From NCBI GenBank assembly GCA_030141585.1, contig JAQIFP010000005.1, forward strand, positions 1 to 64,000: 64,000 bases of DNA. The letters run 5' to 3'. The number at the start of each line of letters is the position of its first letter. The first letter of the stretch is position 1. The position numbers and the translations under genes are program-made. Shown piece by piece: positions 25,920 to 38,960 of the stretch. The notes beneath the pieces are model-generated. The model made no database searches, had not been told where the DNA came from, and was given only the letters and a program-made list of their open reading frames with translations. This DNA comes from Ophryocystis elektroscirrha. Taxonomy: Eukaryota > Apicomplexa > Conoidasida > Neogregarinorida > Ophryocystidae.

Positions 25920-27068
25920 ATGAATAGAAGAACGCCGGTGCAAGAATTCAAAATCCCAACTCAAAAGGACTTTGAACATTTTACAAGCACGATTAATTTT
26001 CCAAATCTTCAAAAGCCTGTTAAAGTTCAAAAACAACCATTTCTTTTACGAAAAAAAGGATTCATTTCTAATGAGTTCATTAAAAAAACCAACATTATTT
26101 CGGAACCAAAAAAGGTAACGTTATCTATTTGTGAATTTTACAAAATAGAATTTTAGTTGCAAAATACTAAATTCACTAAAAATCTGACTGAAAAATTGGA
26201 AAACTTTCTTAAAATGAGATCAATAACAAAAGCTCAACCATATATGAAATTTAGCGAGCTTGATAACATAGCAGGTATGAACATAAATAAAAGCGTTTCG
26301 GACAATGAGCTTACCTATCAAAAATCTTTTTCCGAACTGCAAGACAAACCTATGCAAATTAAGTCAGTTCAACATGTATCTTAAATTTCAACAGTGAAAC
26401 ACAGCAAATTTCTCTAATGAATACAGTATCTGATGATTATACAATTTTCAAGGTAAATTAAATAAAAGCTTCTATTTTGATGCATAAAAACATAACGCGT
26501 AAGTGTTCACAGTTTTTTAATATTTGTTATACATTACAAGAAATTCACATATCAAAGAAATAAATTATTTATGTATTTTAAAAATAATTGATGCCATTAT
26601 ATACTCTTTATGTTTGAAAAGGATAATATAAAGTTTTAAATATTCAGACATTATTTAAATAACTTTATGTATATTATTTACACAAAAAAAAAAAAAAATA
26701 TTATTATAAATGTTATTACAAATTATTGACATATAATGAAGTATAAATAAAAAAATGATTTGTATTAGTGTCACTGGGTACATAAAATAGTATTAATTTA
26801 TTTTTTATGCCAAAAATTATAGCATATGCAAAAAGGAATTGGATTGTATAAACTAATAAGCTGTTTTCCCACATCAATTGAGTACAGTTTATTGAGGGAT
26901 GCTTTAAACACAATGTATCATTACACTTTTGCTTTGAATGAAGATGATCAAAATCAAGAAGAACCAATAAGTGCAAATTCAAATTTAAGCTTTTTAATGT
27001 ATTCATTGAGAAAAGAACAAATATATTTAATGTTTGAAAATAAAAAATTACAGAAACAAGTAAATTAG
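25920..27068 (+). CDS. unassigned spliced gene, tentative
   Basis: ATG 25920 (MNRRTPVQEFKIPTQKD) opens 65 codons to a GTAACG donor. A 42-nt intron joins to LQNTKFTKNLTEKLENF and SFSELQDKPMQ. A 29-nt intron would add QISLMNTVSDDYTIFK. A last coding stretch at 26822-27068 (HMQKGIGLYKLISCF, SFLMYSLRKEQIYLMFENKKLQKQVN) is in phase across a long intron of about 370 nt, or could be a separate gene. The protein is basic in its first half and ends in a short coiled coil. No family recognised. Gene ends are weakly supported. Confidence 0.4.
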
Positions 27069-28162
27069 GAGTAATTATTATAATAATAAATATTAGATAT
27101 TACTGTTGCGGAAATTCACTGAAAAAAACCCTAAAAAATTTATGAATTCTATAAAAACCTACAAGGTTTAAATTAATAATTTTTACGATTAATCAGCATT
27201 ACGTCAATCAACCGACAGAGCTCAAAAGTATATTATTTTGATTGTAATTTGAGACAGACTTGAAATCATGTGACATGTACAGTGGAATCATTATTCTTAA
27301 TTCATTAATTAAAAAAAGAATAGAGTACAGTTTCACATTGTAGGTCTTGTATTTTAGTTAATTGGTACTTTTAGATGGAAAGTACAAATTAAGTATCTTT
27401 ATTTAGCTTTTCTATATTCTCGCAAGCCTCTTGTATTTTTATTTCTTTATATTTTAAGGTAAACTGATTTATCTATTGAATAACAATTAGAGATTGTTTA
27501 TACAAAAAATTGTCTTCAAATTTTAATGATTTTCTATACGTTTCAAAAAAAGTTTCTAGAAAAGTAAAATTTTGTAACTTAACCTCTTCGGAAATACTTT
27601 TAAGCTTATACCCGCATTAAGTCAAAACTGCCACCCAGCCCCTAAACGTCCTGAAATCTTTTTGTTAATGAATCGCAAATAAAAAAAATAAAAATATAAT
27701 TAAAATAGTAATTTACTATCATGCATATAATAAATTAAGTTTGAAATTCAATTCAAAAGTTTTTTCTATGCTTAAATCAATTTTCTAAAAATAAATTAAA
27801 TACACATCGGTTACATGCAATTATAAGGTGCTAAAATCAGTCATGTTTCTTTTACCACTTAAATTTTGATTATATTTAAACAAGGTATCGTATATGCTTA
27901 GAAACCCTATACTTGTCATTAAAAGAGATAATTTTAACATCTCAAATTAAATATGTGTTATATATATAACATTAATCAAATAGTTGCCCCATTGTAATTT
28001 ATTTGACTAATGAATTTTGTGCATGAACGTCATGTATATAATATATAGAAGTAAAAATATTTTTTATTGATAATTTAATAAAAAACTTGTCTTAATAAAC
28101 TATTAAGTTACTATGAAGCTTAAAGTGGTTATTTGCATGCTTGTTTTTTAATTTAGATTTCC
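27069..28162. other. intergenic region, no gene seen
   Basis: About 1.1 kb of AT-rich sequence without an ORF of note or a recognisable RNA. A slightly less AT-rich patch at 27600-27660 carries CACCCAGCCCC but no coding frame. Confidence 0.5.
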
Positions 28163-29834
28163 ATGACCAAATTTTCGGATAATTACGTAAATAGTGCCAC
28201 AGCGTTATCGTTCCTGTTTGGTTATCATATAGCATTTTTCAATTCCACTGGAGCTTACTATGGCAAAGTTTTAGAAGAAATAGCTTTAACTCTATATAAA
28301 TCAGAGATAGATGTCTCCTCATTAATTTCAAAACTAACATTTACCTTATTTGGTGGTGCATTTCTTGGATCATTGCTGTCTGGTGTAATAACATCACGGA
28401 AAAGCTTAAATTTCACCTATAAAATCACCGCTCTATGTTTCATATTTGGTGGAATATTAGAATGTATCCTTGTTAATATAATATTTGATGATCCCAGAAA
28501 ACTTTTTCTTATTTATTTAAGTCGCTTTATTGTGGGTGTAGCCACAGGGTCGACAAGTGTAATAGTTCCAATGATTATAAATGAAATGTGCTTTCCAAAG
28601 TTAAGGGGTTCACGCGGAATGTAAGTTATTAATTTTATTGATTCAATTAATACACGCATATATTATTTTAACTTTTCTTTTTTTTTTAGAATTCATCAAA
28701 TTAAAATTTGTTCGGGAATACTTGTGAGTACGTCTTATGCTCTTATACTATCTGTTTGTGAATCTCGCAATCTTTCCCCTATTTATTACAAGTAAGAAAA
28801 AATTAGATATTAAATAAAATTGTTTAAACATTTTTAAATCAGAAAATTATGTTAAAATACTGTAAACTATAGTTAACTAAATATTTTTTAGATGTGGCTG
28901 GATATTGCAAAACACTATCTCAGTATTAATCGCTTTAATGGGATTGATTCAGTATATAATTCACGCCAAATATCATTCACCGTTTTATTATATGAGACTT
29001 AGAGATTGGGAGAGCGCAAGAGATGTTATAGAAAAAATGGCAGATTCTTCTGAAGAAGCTGATGAAATTTTCACAGATTTTTCGGAAGCTTTCAATATGA
29101 AATGCGCAATGTATTCGCAGAATATGAACATAGTACAAATTTTCACAAATTGGTTTCATCTAAAGTTATTTATACTTGCTTGTTTCCTAGCAATAAGTCA
29201 GCAGCTTTCGGGTATAAATGTAGTTGTATCTGCGTCTAGTCAATTGTTTTGTAAGCTATGTAACAAAAACATTGCGTTGTATATGGCAATGGCTATAGCT
29301 CTTGCTAATTTAATAATAACATTAATCGCTAAATGCTTTATGGATAAAATTGGACGCAAAACACTTTTACTGGTTGGCGTTACTGGAGAAACTATTGCTT
29401 TGATTCTCGCTGGTTTATCGTACACCTTTGTCGATAAAGCATCTTCAAGAACTTTATTTGCAGCTTTAACAATATATATTATTTGTTTTGGATTTTCTCA
29501 TGGTCCAATTACATTTATATATATTGTTGAAATGCTTCCACAAGAATCCAGAAAAACGTCAAACAGTTACGCCTCTGGTTTAAACTGGGCAACAGCTGCA
29601 CTTACTATAGCATTGTCAGGACATATGTCAAATCAGAATTTATTTTACCTATTCAGCACAGCTTGCTTCATAACAGTATTAGTTATTATTGCGTTTGTCA
29701 AAGAAACTAAAGGCTCTCTGGAAAGTCCGTATTTATGCGATACCGCTGAAGCTGATGAAATTATGTATAGCTCTATTGATATTGATTCACCAACTGGAAG
29801 AGACCAGACAATTAACAAGTTTAACTATTTATAA
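28163..29834 (+). CDS. MFS sugar porter (hexose transporter-like)
   Basis: Three exons (28163-28620, 28691-28791 and about 28892-29834, boundaries at GT/AG) give about 500 residues with 12 predicted TM helices. Sugar-porter marks are FIVGVATGSTSVIVPMIINEM followed by RGSRGMIHQIKICSGIL, the QQLSGINVV motif in helix 7, CFMDKIGRKTLLL (the D-x-x-GRR-like loop after helix 8), EMLPQESRKTSNSYASGLNW and VKETKG at the end of helix 12. It has short loops and a 45-residue cytosolic C-terminus. Role: facilitated or proton-coupled hexose/polyol uptake; the substrate cannot be set from sequence. The N-terminus is close to helix 1 (SATALSFLFGYHIAFFN). Confidence 0.9.
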
Positions 29835-29921
29835 TCTCTTAAAATACAACTTTCAATGCAGTCAAAAATAAACTTTTTTAGTCTAAAGTAACAGCAGTTA
29901 TTTCAATTGATAATTTATCAG

Positions 29922-32900
29922 TTAAATTAAAATTTTTTTATTATGTAGTAAATACAGAACATCTGCAATTTCGTCATTTGATATCGATAATGAAACGTTA
30001 TCCCTAATGCATTTAGGAAGCAGTTTTTTTTTGTTTTGTTGTAATGTCTCTAAATATTCTTCTAATAGCTGCTCTAATATTGCTTGATTAGAAACTTTTT
30101 TAAGAGAGTATAGTCCCTTTATGATGTGATACTGGGGTAAATTTACTGTTATTGTAATTGAATTTGTGTTAGTTTGTTTGTTGGAAAATATAGGTATGGC
30201 GAGCTCTACATGTATTAATACGCTTTCGCACAAAAATTCAATAGTTCTGTTAGAGAACTGTTTCTCATAAGATTTAACTGAGTCGCTGAATATGTTTTCA
30301 AGTTTGTTGCAATCTTTTAAATAAGGATGTGTCATGGAAATTCGTTGGAAAGAATAAATTTTTCGGTATTGACTTATGTCACATAAATTTGATCGAATTT
30401 CATTATCTGACATTAAAACCGATTTTGGCCACATTTGCATAGACAATATTGCTGATTGTAACTGTGTTGGACAATTACTCAAATTAATTAAACGATTTTT
30501 TAAAATTTTATTGGAATCATTAGATGTAAAGCTATTTTCATCACCTATTATGTTCTTCGACAATAGGTAATGGATATCTACCAAGCTTAAGATATAAGAC
30601 TTTACTAGATCTATAGATATATATAATTGAGATTTTAATACATCATTAATAAGACCGCCCATTTGGTCAAGAATGTTTACAATACTATTTGCTTCATTGC
30701 AACAGTCAATAGTATCATAATTTTCATTTGTTTTCATGTTGCTTTCTTCGGCGACAACATCAGAGTTTATCACGAAATTATTTATTGTGGCTACCGAATC
30801 ATTCGAATCTCCGGAACCTAAAAATTCTTCACTGTTTGAACTTGATTTCTGTTCCTTGAATATGCTAATATTTTTTGGAATGGTAACGTCATTTGAAAAA
30901 CTTGAAAAAACATTTAAATTAGGCATCGAGTACTTAGCCGTATTTAAAATACTCTCTCGTGATTTTAAAATTTCAATTAAAGAGACCCCGCACGAACTTA
31001 ATTCAAATACAGTGTAACCCATTATTTTTAAAGAAGTTGAAGTGGGTATACTCAAACAAAACGGATAAGGCTGACATAGCCACAATTTCAGATATACTAA
31101 AAATATGATATGATTCGCTAAATTTTGTTCAATTAATTCATCATTGAATGGCCGTATTAAATTGAGCATTCTTAAAGAAAATGCCTTTTTTAATAATCTA
31201 TAGAATGACACAATAGATTTACATTTTCGTTGAATCCATGTTTCTATTAATTCGTTGCAATTGTCACAAGTTTTTGCAAGGACATTATCGCTACTATCAG
31301 AGAAAGTATTTGAACGCTTACAAATTTCACTTGCATACCAATCTTCATGGTTTAAAGCTTGAAGAAAAAGATAACAATCTGAATTAAACTTATCAACCAC
31401 TTTGAAAAAAGACAATTTGTCTGGAAAGCATTCATTTATGTTGGGTGTGTTAAATTGATTGAATATATTTTGCTTACACAAATCTTGTGCACATGGTAAG
31501 CAAAATTGTAACACATTTAAATCGATTGTATTTCCCCAAAATGATTTTTTATTTATATCGTAGTTAAAAGATTCTAGCTTCAATATCGCTGTATTAATCA
31601 AATCATATCGAGTATTAGATGCTTCAAGATTAAATGATGCAGAAACCCAACTGCTCAAAACCAAAGATACAATATCAAGTGAAATTCGCTCTACAATTAT
31701 TATTGAAAGATTTTTTCAATACCTTTTTTTATCTCATTTATAGTGTTGGAAGGTATAGAAAAAAATACATTAAATACATCGCTTAAAGAATTTGTTCGAA
31801 ATAATTTGCTTTGAAATTCCTCGGAGTCTTTTTTTGAGCCTTTACAACATTAAAAAAAAATAAGCTATTATCTTGACAAAAATTTAATATTGACTATTTA
31901 CTTAATCATTAAAACTTTCAACTATGCAACTTATTTACCGAAAGATTCTGAAACGCTTGAATTCTTTTTTGACAACATCTTTTTTTTTAGAAAATTTACG
32001 GCAGGACTTGAAGTTGCTAGATAAACTTCAGTCTGTTGACACAATAATTTTCCAAACACTCACCAAAAATTTGAATACAAAAATATTAATTTTTGAAAGA
32101 ACCCCTTTCAATTGACGCAGCCAAATTTTAGGCAGCCTATCAAGTATGGCGTGAACTTCTTGATCATAATCCCTAAAATAAAATATCTAGTCTACATAAT
32201 ACATACAATGGCTTTACAACAAATTGATGTATTGTATCAATTAAATTGAGGTTATTACTAGATGATTTATTTTCTGATACTTGATAGTAACCATTATTCA
32301 AAATGCTTGTTAATTGAATTATAAAACAATGCCATATAAACATAAAATCTAGTTGTTTGAAGCTTTTAATTTTTTTATTTCCTTGATTAATAAAATAATC
32401 TAATAATGAACCAGATTTATCATTTAAAAGAATAGATTCTATAATATTTGACGTCCCACATGTTTTATAAATTCCAGAATATGATGAGTCTGTATCTTCT
32501 ATCAAACACATAAACTGTATAAAGCGTTCAAGCAAAAAGATAAATTCAATAACATTAGGAAAATAATCTTCCCATCGTGACTCGGTTGAAATCCAATTAT
32601 AATTACCAATATCAAAATTAGCGTTAATAATTTTTTTAGCAATTTGTATATCCATCAATCGGCTGAACTGTTCATACATCGTCAATTTGGATATATTTGA
32701 TAAAAGCGATTTTGCAGTTGTAAAAGAATCAAATAAATTCTTACAAACAATTTTTTGTATATGTTTCATGACTTGTGCTAACTTTTGGCAGTTATTTTTG
32801 TGAATCACCAACATTCGAATATCGTTTTTAAGTAATGTGATTCTTGTTTCAAAATTGAGATATTTATCAATATTAATAGACATTGGCTGCTCCAGCCCGT

Positions 32901-34313
32901 AATTAACTTTTTTGCTTGAATTAATTAAAATAGTACTAATGGATTCCATACAATTATAAATACAGATAGTTAGCGTCGAAAGTATTACATTTAATGATAA
33001 TATAGGAATATTTATGTAAAGATTTTTATCCATATTTTGAAATCCATTGATTATAGCTTTAAACCACTTAAACTTTCTATAATTTTGAAGTTGAAATCGC
33101 TCAAATTGATTTGCGTTAGTGTAAATCAGGCTGAAATTTGATATATTCTTATAAATTTCGCAATTTAACTTATCGTTTATGATACCGAATAATCCTATAC
33201 AAACCAAAAGATTTTCGGCATCAGCTTCGTTTACAGTACTTTTTTTTTTTACCTTCAAAAAATATATTTAATTGGAGATTACTGTATATGAATAGTGTCG
33301 ATTAAAGAAAGTCCATAAATTGTAATAAAATGACAAGTTTGATGTAATCTTGTGATTTCTGCATAAAATTATCTTATAATGATTTTACTTCAAATCGTTT
33401 TTGCCCAAATTCGAAAGAAATTGTTTGAAGACATCTGAAACAATTTTTTTTAAAGCACTAATACCGTGTATTATATTAATATGAAACTCATAGTTGTTGC
33501 GTTTCCTATAGGGACTTTTGTTGATTATAAATTTTTTTTGAAGCAATGTAATTTTCAGCTGTCGTATAAACATAGATGATCTAATAAAATATATTATAAA
33601 AGATTCATATTACATGAAAAACTGAGATTCAGATGAACCAGAGTATATCAAAACTGCGTTTTCATAAAGCGTTTTATACATTTGGGATAATAAAACAGTG
33701 ATAACTTGTTTATTAAAATCTAAATATATATATATATACATTATATTTTTATTTAATACTTGCAGCTATTGATATTGGAACTAATTGATTTGATGCTGAA
33801 TTTTGAATATATAAATCTTATTTTCATACTCAATTCAGGATATGGTTTATCCTCAATCATCATCCATTGCAAGTCTTCATCAAGTTGCTTGATTTGTGAG
33901 TTTTGACAGACTAAGTTGATAGATTCGTTTATATAGTTAATAAAATGTAATTTGCACAATACGCTCACTAATTCACAATACTTATAGTTGTATAGGCTTG
34001 AAATGTTATCAACATATGTGCAATAATTGTACAAAATCCAACCGTAAGACGCAACGTAGTACCACGTGCACTGTTTATCTAAAAATACTATACTTTGATT
34101 TTCAATCGATGGGAATATAAGATGTTCATGAATCTGTTTTAGATTGGACAAAATATCATCTCTGCATTCATACATTATATCAAAATTACTTTTTAAATTT
34201 TCATATAAAATCAGAAATACGTTATCTAAATTGGATTTTAAAAGAGAATTGAAGAGATCTGCATAGGTTTCAAAACTATTTGGTGCAAAGATATGTTGAC
34301 TTTTGTATTCCAT
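29922..34313 (-). CDS. large helical protein, unassigned
   Basis: ATG 34313 (MEYKSQHIFAPNSFETY) to TAA 29922, roughly 1,300 residues over about eight exons. Well-supported joins: 33585 region (SSMFIRQLKITLLQKK), 33245 (NTVNEADAENLLVCIG), 32186 to 32152 (KPLDYDQEVHAILDRLPKIWL), a 31-nt intron before TEVYLATSSPAVNF, and EIKKERISLDIVSLVLSSW entering the 3' exon. The join after the first exon (near 33770) is not clean. The composition is helical, leucine-, asparagine- and serine-rich, without TM segments or catalytic motifs; it ends ADVLYLLHNKKILI. It could be a tethering, nuclear-pore or axonemal scaffold, but I have no diagnostic motif. Confidence 0.6.
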
Positions 34314-34791
34314 TGCACTTATTAAATTATTTAAAAATCTAATTTATCGGTCGAATTTATATTTTTTATAAAATAGGGTTATTTAATTTAAATGAGAATT
34401 CGTTTTTTAACTTTTTCTACGTTCGATTGAACTAAATTTGGATTAATGAAAATAAATATGTGTGAATAAAATAAGTTAACGCTGCTGACGAAACAGAGTA
34501 GATGGAATGTAATACTAGAGTTTAAGTTACACAAAATGTGTATCAAAATTTGCGAAATACCTAAAATATTGTTAAATTAAATTTGAGGAAATACGGAACA
34601 TTAAAAATTCTTTCAAAAAGGTAATATTATAATATATACTAAGTTACTCATTTTTATGAAACATTTGAAGCAATTATTCTAATATGGGTATTATTGCAAT
34701 CATCACTTAATTAGTGCATTTTTGACGTGCTTTTTTGTGGGCTGCCACATATAAGTTTTATATATATAAATTATTTAATCATAATAATTAA
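34314..34791. other. divergent intergenic region
   Basis: 478 bp between the large minus gene and GAP50. AT-rich with no coding frame. A GTGCATTTTTGACGTGC stretch at about 34713-34729 is more structured than its surroundings but is not assignable. Confidence 0.45.
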
Positions 34792-36339
34792 ATGAAGTAT
34801 TTCAGCTTCTATGCATCTATTTTATCACTAGCAAATTGCCAATTACATTTTGCTAGTTTAGGAAGCTGGGGTACTGGTACTTCAGCACAATACTCAGTTG
34901 CAAACGTTTTGAAGTCGACGGCAAAAGCTAACAAAATATCTTTCATTGTTTCACCTGGCAGTAATTTTATAGATGGAGTTGAATCTTTAAATAGCTCTGA
35001 GTGGAAAACACATTTCGAAAATCCATATAAAGGGCCAGAATTAAATCTTCCTTTTTTTACAGTCTTGGGTCAAAGTGATTGGTCAGGAAATTATACAGCT
35101 CAAATACTACGTACCAACTCAACTTATGATAGAGGAACAGAAGAAAATTTTGTAGTTGCCCCACAATGGACCATTCCCAACTTTTGGTATCACTACACTC
35201 AGCACTTTACTGATTCTTCGGGTAATTCATATCAGCTAATTAATTAATATAGTTTTTCGAATATATGAACTTATATACTCTTAAAATTAGTTTGTGATAA
35301 TGAATATCGTAGTCGATTTTTATTTTCTATATTTAGGATTATGTATAAATTATACTAAAATAATAATTGAAATCATTTTCTCTTTAGATTATTTATGATT
35401 TTATCATTATTGTGTTTGCATGAATTATAAATAATTAGTTTTGTATTATCCATGTATTTTTTTTTATTATAGAAGCAAGTACCGCGTACACAGCAACAGA
35501 TTCTTCCGTTGGGTTTGTTTTTGTTGATACATATATATTATCTGATTCGTTCCCCCATACAAACATCACTAAATTGCACTGGGATGCAACAAAAAACACT
35601 ATTGCAGCTGCAGTACAAATATACGATTGGGTAATTGTCGTCGGAGATAAATCAATTATGTCTACCGCAAGTGTAAAAGGAGACACATATTTATCAGATA
35701 CATTAAGACAGCTTTTAAAATTTTACAAAGTAGATGCTTACATATCAGGAAGTGATAATGAATTAGGAGTTATAGAAGTAAACTTATAGAAAAAAACAAC
35801 CTGTATTTAGGACGGTTCCCTTGTACATATAACATGTGGCTCTGGATCGGGAAGCAGTTTATTTGGCAGAATGAATACAGATGATTTCGTTGTTCACATG
35901 AATCGTGCTGGATTTTGTCACCATACACTTACCCAGAAAAAATTCACAACTGAGTTTGTGGATGGATATACGGGCTCAGTTATGGAAACATATTCTAAAT
36001 CTAGAAATGTTCGAGAAAGAACTTTATTGAAAAGGTTCAATGTTTTTCAAACATTACCAGAGGTGAGTTAATATGAAATTGTTTGAGTAGTTATTATTCT
36101 ATATTTTTATAAAGTTATAATGGAAAGAAAATAAATATTCTTATTTCAATTATCAGATTTCTTTCGTTGAGGTGCCTCCATGGAAGCCAGATTCTCCAAT
36201 GGAAAATGACTTATTTATACGAGTATGTGGATCATTGGGTTTAATTGCATTAACTTATATGATTTCTCTATTTATCGCATCATTTGTAAATCATTTAACC
36301 AAAAATGATAAAAAAAATTTGGACCGTGAAGCTTATTAG
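34792..36339 (+). CDS. GAP50: GAP50-like glideosome anchor (purple acid phosphatase fold)
   Basis: Four exons (34792-35221, 35473-35777, 35811-36062, 36157-36339) give 389 residues, close to known GAP50 proteins. A signal peptide (MKYFSFYASILSLANC) precedes HFASLGSWGTGTSAQYSVA, the purple-acid-phosphatase start. It ends in one TM helix (GSLGLIALTYMISLFIASFV) and a short basic cytosolic tail (NDKKNLDREAY), the topology of GAP50, which holds the myosin motor complex in the inner membrane complex. Metal-site motifs are altered: GSNFI for GDNFY, GQSDW for GNHDY, GDKS for GHYP, GSDN for GHDH. There are several N-glycosylation sequons. The WKPDSPMENDLF membrane-proximal segment is typical. Confidence 0.9.
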
Positions 36340-36496
36340 AAATTTTAAATATTATTTTCACGGAAAAGCCTAGGAAATACAATTTTTTTCAAATAGTTGA
36401 GTTGTGTAATTTATATTTGATATTTTAAATTTATAAGAATTTAAATTTGTGCAACTAAGTGATATTTAACATGTGTTATTGGTCCAACTTTAAGAC

Positions 36497-37407
36497 TTAC
36501 TTTTGTATAAAATCTACATAATCGATTAATAACGAATTCTTCATATGCCTGCATGAACTTGCAAGGTTTAATATGATTTCCAGTTCTTCTTCATTCAAAT
36601 TTTCGTGTTCCGGAGTTTCGAGAAGTTTTTGTAGTACAGAGAAACTTATATAACCTAAAAAATGGTTGATTATTACACATATTAACCTGTTAATTTGGGA
36701 TCATATAAGCTCATGCCATCTATCAGTATTAGCGATGCTGGAGGATTTTTGTAATTTTTCTGTAAAAACTTTAAAAACCCTTCAAAATCCATGACTGTAA
36801 GCTAGATCTTCTTTTATATGCACTACCTTCAAAAGTTTTGGTTTCTTCTACAGAACATTACATTATAGTGAACAAAAGTTACTGTTAAATCGCTAATATC
36901 ATTTTTATTTACTTTGATTTAAATTAAAATACTTTCTATTTACTTATAAGACAAGAAAAATTATACAGACAAATTGTATGAAGTTGTGTTTATGTTAAGC
37001 CTATTATATATCATTACCTTCTTCTTCTTTTGTCGAAGATTCCACCTTGACGGTTTTGGTTTTAAAAGAACCTTTCTTTTTTGAAGTTTCAAAAAATAAT
37101 ACCTTTCAGTATAAACTCCAAATCTTTATTGCTAATAATTTGGCCTGAGAAAAAAATGCATTTTAATAGTTATTTGATGAAACTTTCAAAATACCTAAAG
37201 ATCGATACAGTATTATGACTTGCTCGCGAGTAAGCAGATTATCATGATCATCGTCAAGTAAATCGAAATTTGAACTGTTTGCGACCAAAATAAAATGTCG
37301 TTGAACATAGAACAAAAACATTCATTATCAAAAATAAAACTTGTGTATTCTATCATGTCATACCGAATTAGTTGTAAATTTTCTTGAATTAAAGAATTAA
37401 CACTCAT
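36497..37407 (-). CDS. EF-hand/calmodulin-like protein with K/E-rich insert
   Basis: ATG 37407 (MSVNSLIQENLQLI). After an intron the first EF loop reads LLDDDHDNLLTREQV (near residues 18-30) followed by IILYRSLG, as in calmodulin hand 1. GQIISNKDLEFILK covers hand 2 without ligands. A charged segment, KKGSFKTKTVKVESSTKEEE, follows if a potential intron is not removed. The C-terminal half has DFEGFLKFLQKNYKNPP, LTGYISFSVLQKLLETPE and LNEEELEIILNLASS, ending DYVDFIQK. About 200 residues in five or six exons. One likely calcium site only. A divergent calmodulin-like subunit; partner unknown. Confidence 0.68.
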
Positions 37408-37748
37408 TAATTGAATACAATACAAATATCTTGAAATTTAACGTCTTTTTGAATCAATGAATAGAATTTAAAGCGTGAATAGAAACTAATGATTTAATGA
37501 ATGCTAATAAAAAATTTAAAAAAAAAATGCTCAGCATAAAAAAAAGTGATAAATCATTCTCTCATTTAATAATTTAAAAAGATTTTGGTATAGCAAAATA
37601 AATGATTTTTTTGGGATTTTTTTTTTTTTTAAATATTAAAACAAATTTTATCGGAGTTGATTATAAAAGGAATTTGTTTCTGAAATTATTTAGATATATA
37701 ACTATATATATCCTGAATAAACTGATTTATAAAAAACAATTGAGTTTG
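37408..37748. other. short intergenic region
   Basis: 341 bp, AT-rich with poly-A/T runs. A 67-codon hydrophobic plus-strand ORF here has low complexity and is not called. Confidence 0.45.
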
Positions 37749-38960
37749 TTATATTTTAAGAGCATTGGGATTATTTTTATTCATCTCTTTCATAGCACTT
37801 TGTAATCCAAGTGCAATAAACACAACAAATATGCAAATCCATTGTGTCAGGTTGACTTTATGGTTGAATGCAACAACGCTAACTAAAACGCTAAAGCATT
37901 TTCTTGTAGTTGTGATCAGTGTTAGTTGTAAAGAACCTTTTGCTGTAAGGGCCCAAAATATAAATGTTTGACCAAGAGAGTGGGTCAAAGATGCAGCTAG
38001 AAGGTAAAACGCAACTATTGGATGCTTCACTAAGAAGGCGGTTGACATATGTGGGCTTTCAAATATGAGGCAGACGATAAAAACAAGTAAAACAGCAAAA
38101 CCATTTACTAGAAACATGACATGAATCGAAGATAATTTATGCTGTTGATTCATTCTATCTTGACGAGGACCAGTTATTGAATCACACAGTAAAGATATAC
38201 ATAGTAAAATTATTCCAATAGGCGTTGTATTTTTAGATGAACTGTGTGAGTTTTGCAAATTAAATATAACCAAAGAAATAGTAACTAAAATAACGGTAAG
38301 GTAATCAAATATGTAAAATTTTTTTTTGAAAAATAAGCGACATCCTAGAATAACGGGAACTGTTTTTGCTGATTTCAATAATACTTGTGTGGGATAGTTC
38401 ACGTGATTTAAAGCTACGCTAGTTGAAATTATAGATAAAGAGTAAGTAAATGCTATATAATATATTTCCCTCAATATACTGTAATTTAGCCCAGAAACAT
38501 ATATTTTGAAAAAATGATTCGAATCTTCAATTTCTGTGGAATCTGATTTCGATATAACACTTGTTTCTTTATCAAGTTGATCACTTTCGTCCGTTTTTAT
38601 AGATGCTTTACGTTTTTTGTTAAATATATTAAAATTTTCAAATTTTACATTTCTATGCCGGAAATAAAGTATAATCCATGCAGTAAATGTATTTGAGCTT
38701 AGCAAAGTAAGAGTGAAAAATACGGGATAATAAAAAACATCGTCTCCAGACTTAAATTTATACAAATGTTCTTGGTAATATCCGAACGGTATAAAGAAAA
38801 TATAAATACCGAATATTATAATGATCGTTTCCCATGATGGAATCAAACTAGTTAAAATATTTGAAGGCTTCACTTTTTTTTCAGTAGTAATTGTTCCATT
38901 TTCTTCTAGCAAAAGCTTAACTGAACTTGAACGTCTTTGACGATCATTGTTTGACAACAT
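37749..38960 (-). CDS. nucleotide-sugar transporter, SLC35B/UAA family
   Basis: A single-exon gene of 403 residues with ATG at 38960. About 45 cytosolic residues precede ten hydrophobic helices. UAA-family marks: a first helix ending FIPFGYYQEHLY (family F.xxG..QE.hy), NYPTQVLLKSAKTVPVILG in the middle, DSITGPRQDRMNQQHKLSS and ASLTHSLGQTFIFWALTAKGSL, then TTTRKCFSVLVSVVAFNH. These match SLC35B1-type ER/Golgi transporters of UDP-galactose/UDP-glucose or, in later work on SLC35B1, ATP. A 60-residue charged loop between helices 2 and 3 is unusual. No KKXX signal at the end (NPNALKI). Confidence 0.9.
   Translation of the reverse strand: MLSNNDRQRRSSSVKLLLEENGTITTEKKVKPSNILTSLIPSWETIIIIFGIYIFFIPFGYYQEHLYKFKSGDDVFYYPVFFTLTLLSSNTFTAWIILYFRHRNVKFENFNIFNKKRKASIKTDESDQLDKETSVISKSDSTEIEDSNHFFKIYVSGLNYSILREIYYIAFTYSLSIISTSVALNHVNYPTQVLLKSAKTVPVILGCRLFFKKKFYIFDYLTVILVTISLVIFNLQNSHSSSKNTTPIGIILLCISLLCDSITGPRQDRMNQQHKLSSIHVMFLVNGFAVLLVFIVCLIFESPHMSTAFLVKHPIVAFYLLAASLTHSLGQTFIFWALTAKGSLQLTLITTTRKCFSVLVSVVAFNHKVNLTQWICIFVVFIALGLQSAMKEMNKNNPNALKI

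Noticed and set aside
37602..37805. 67-codon hydrophobic plus-strand ORF
   Set aside because: Poly-T driven, no ATG context and overlaps the end of the nucleotide-sugar transporter.
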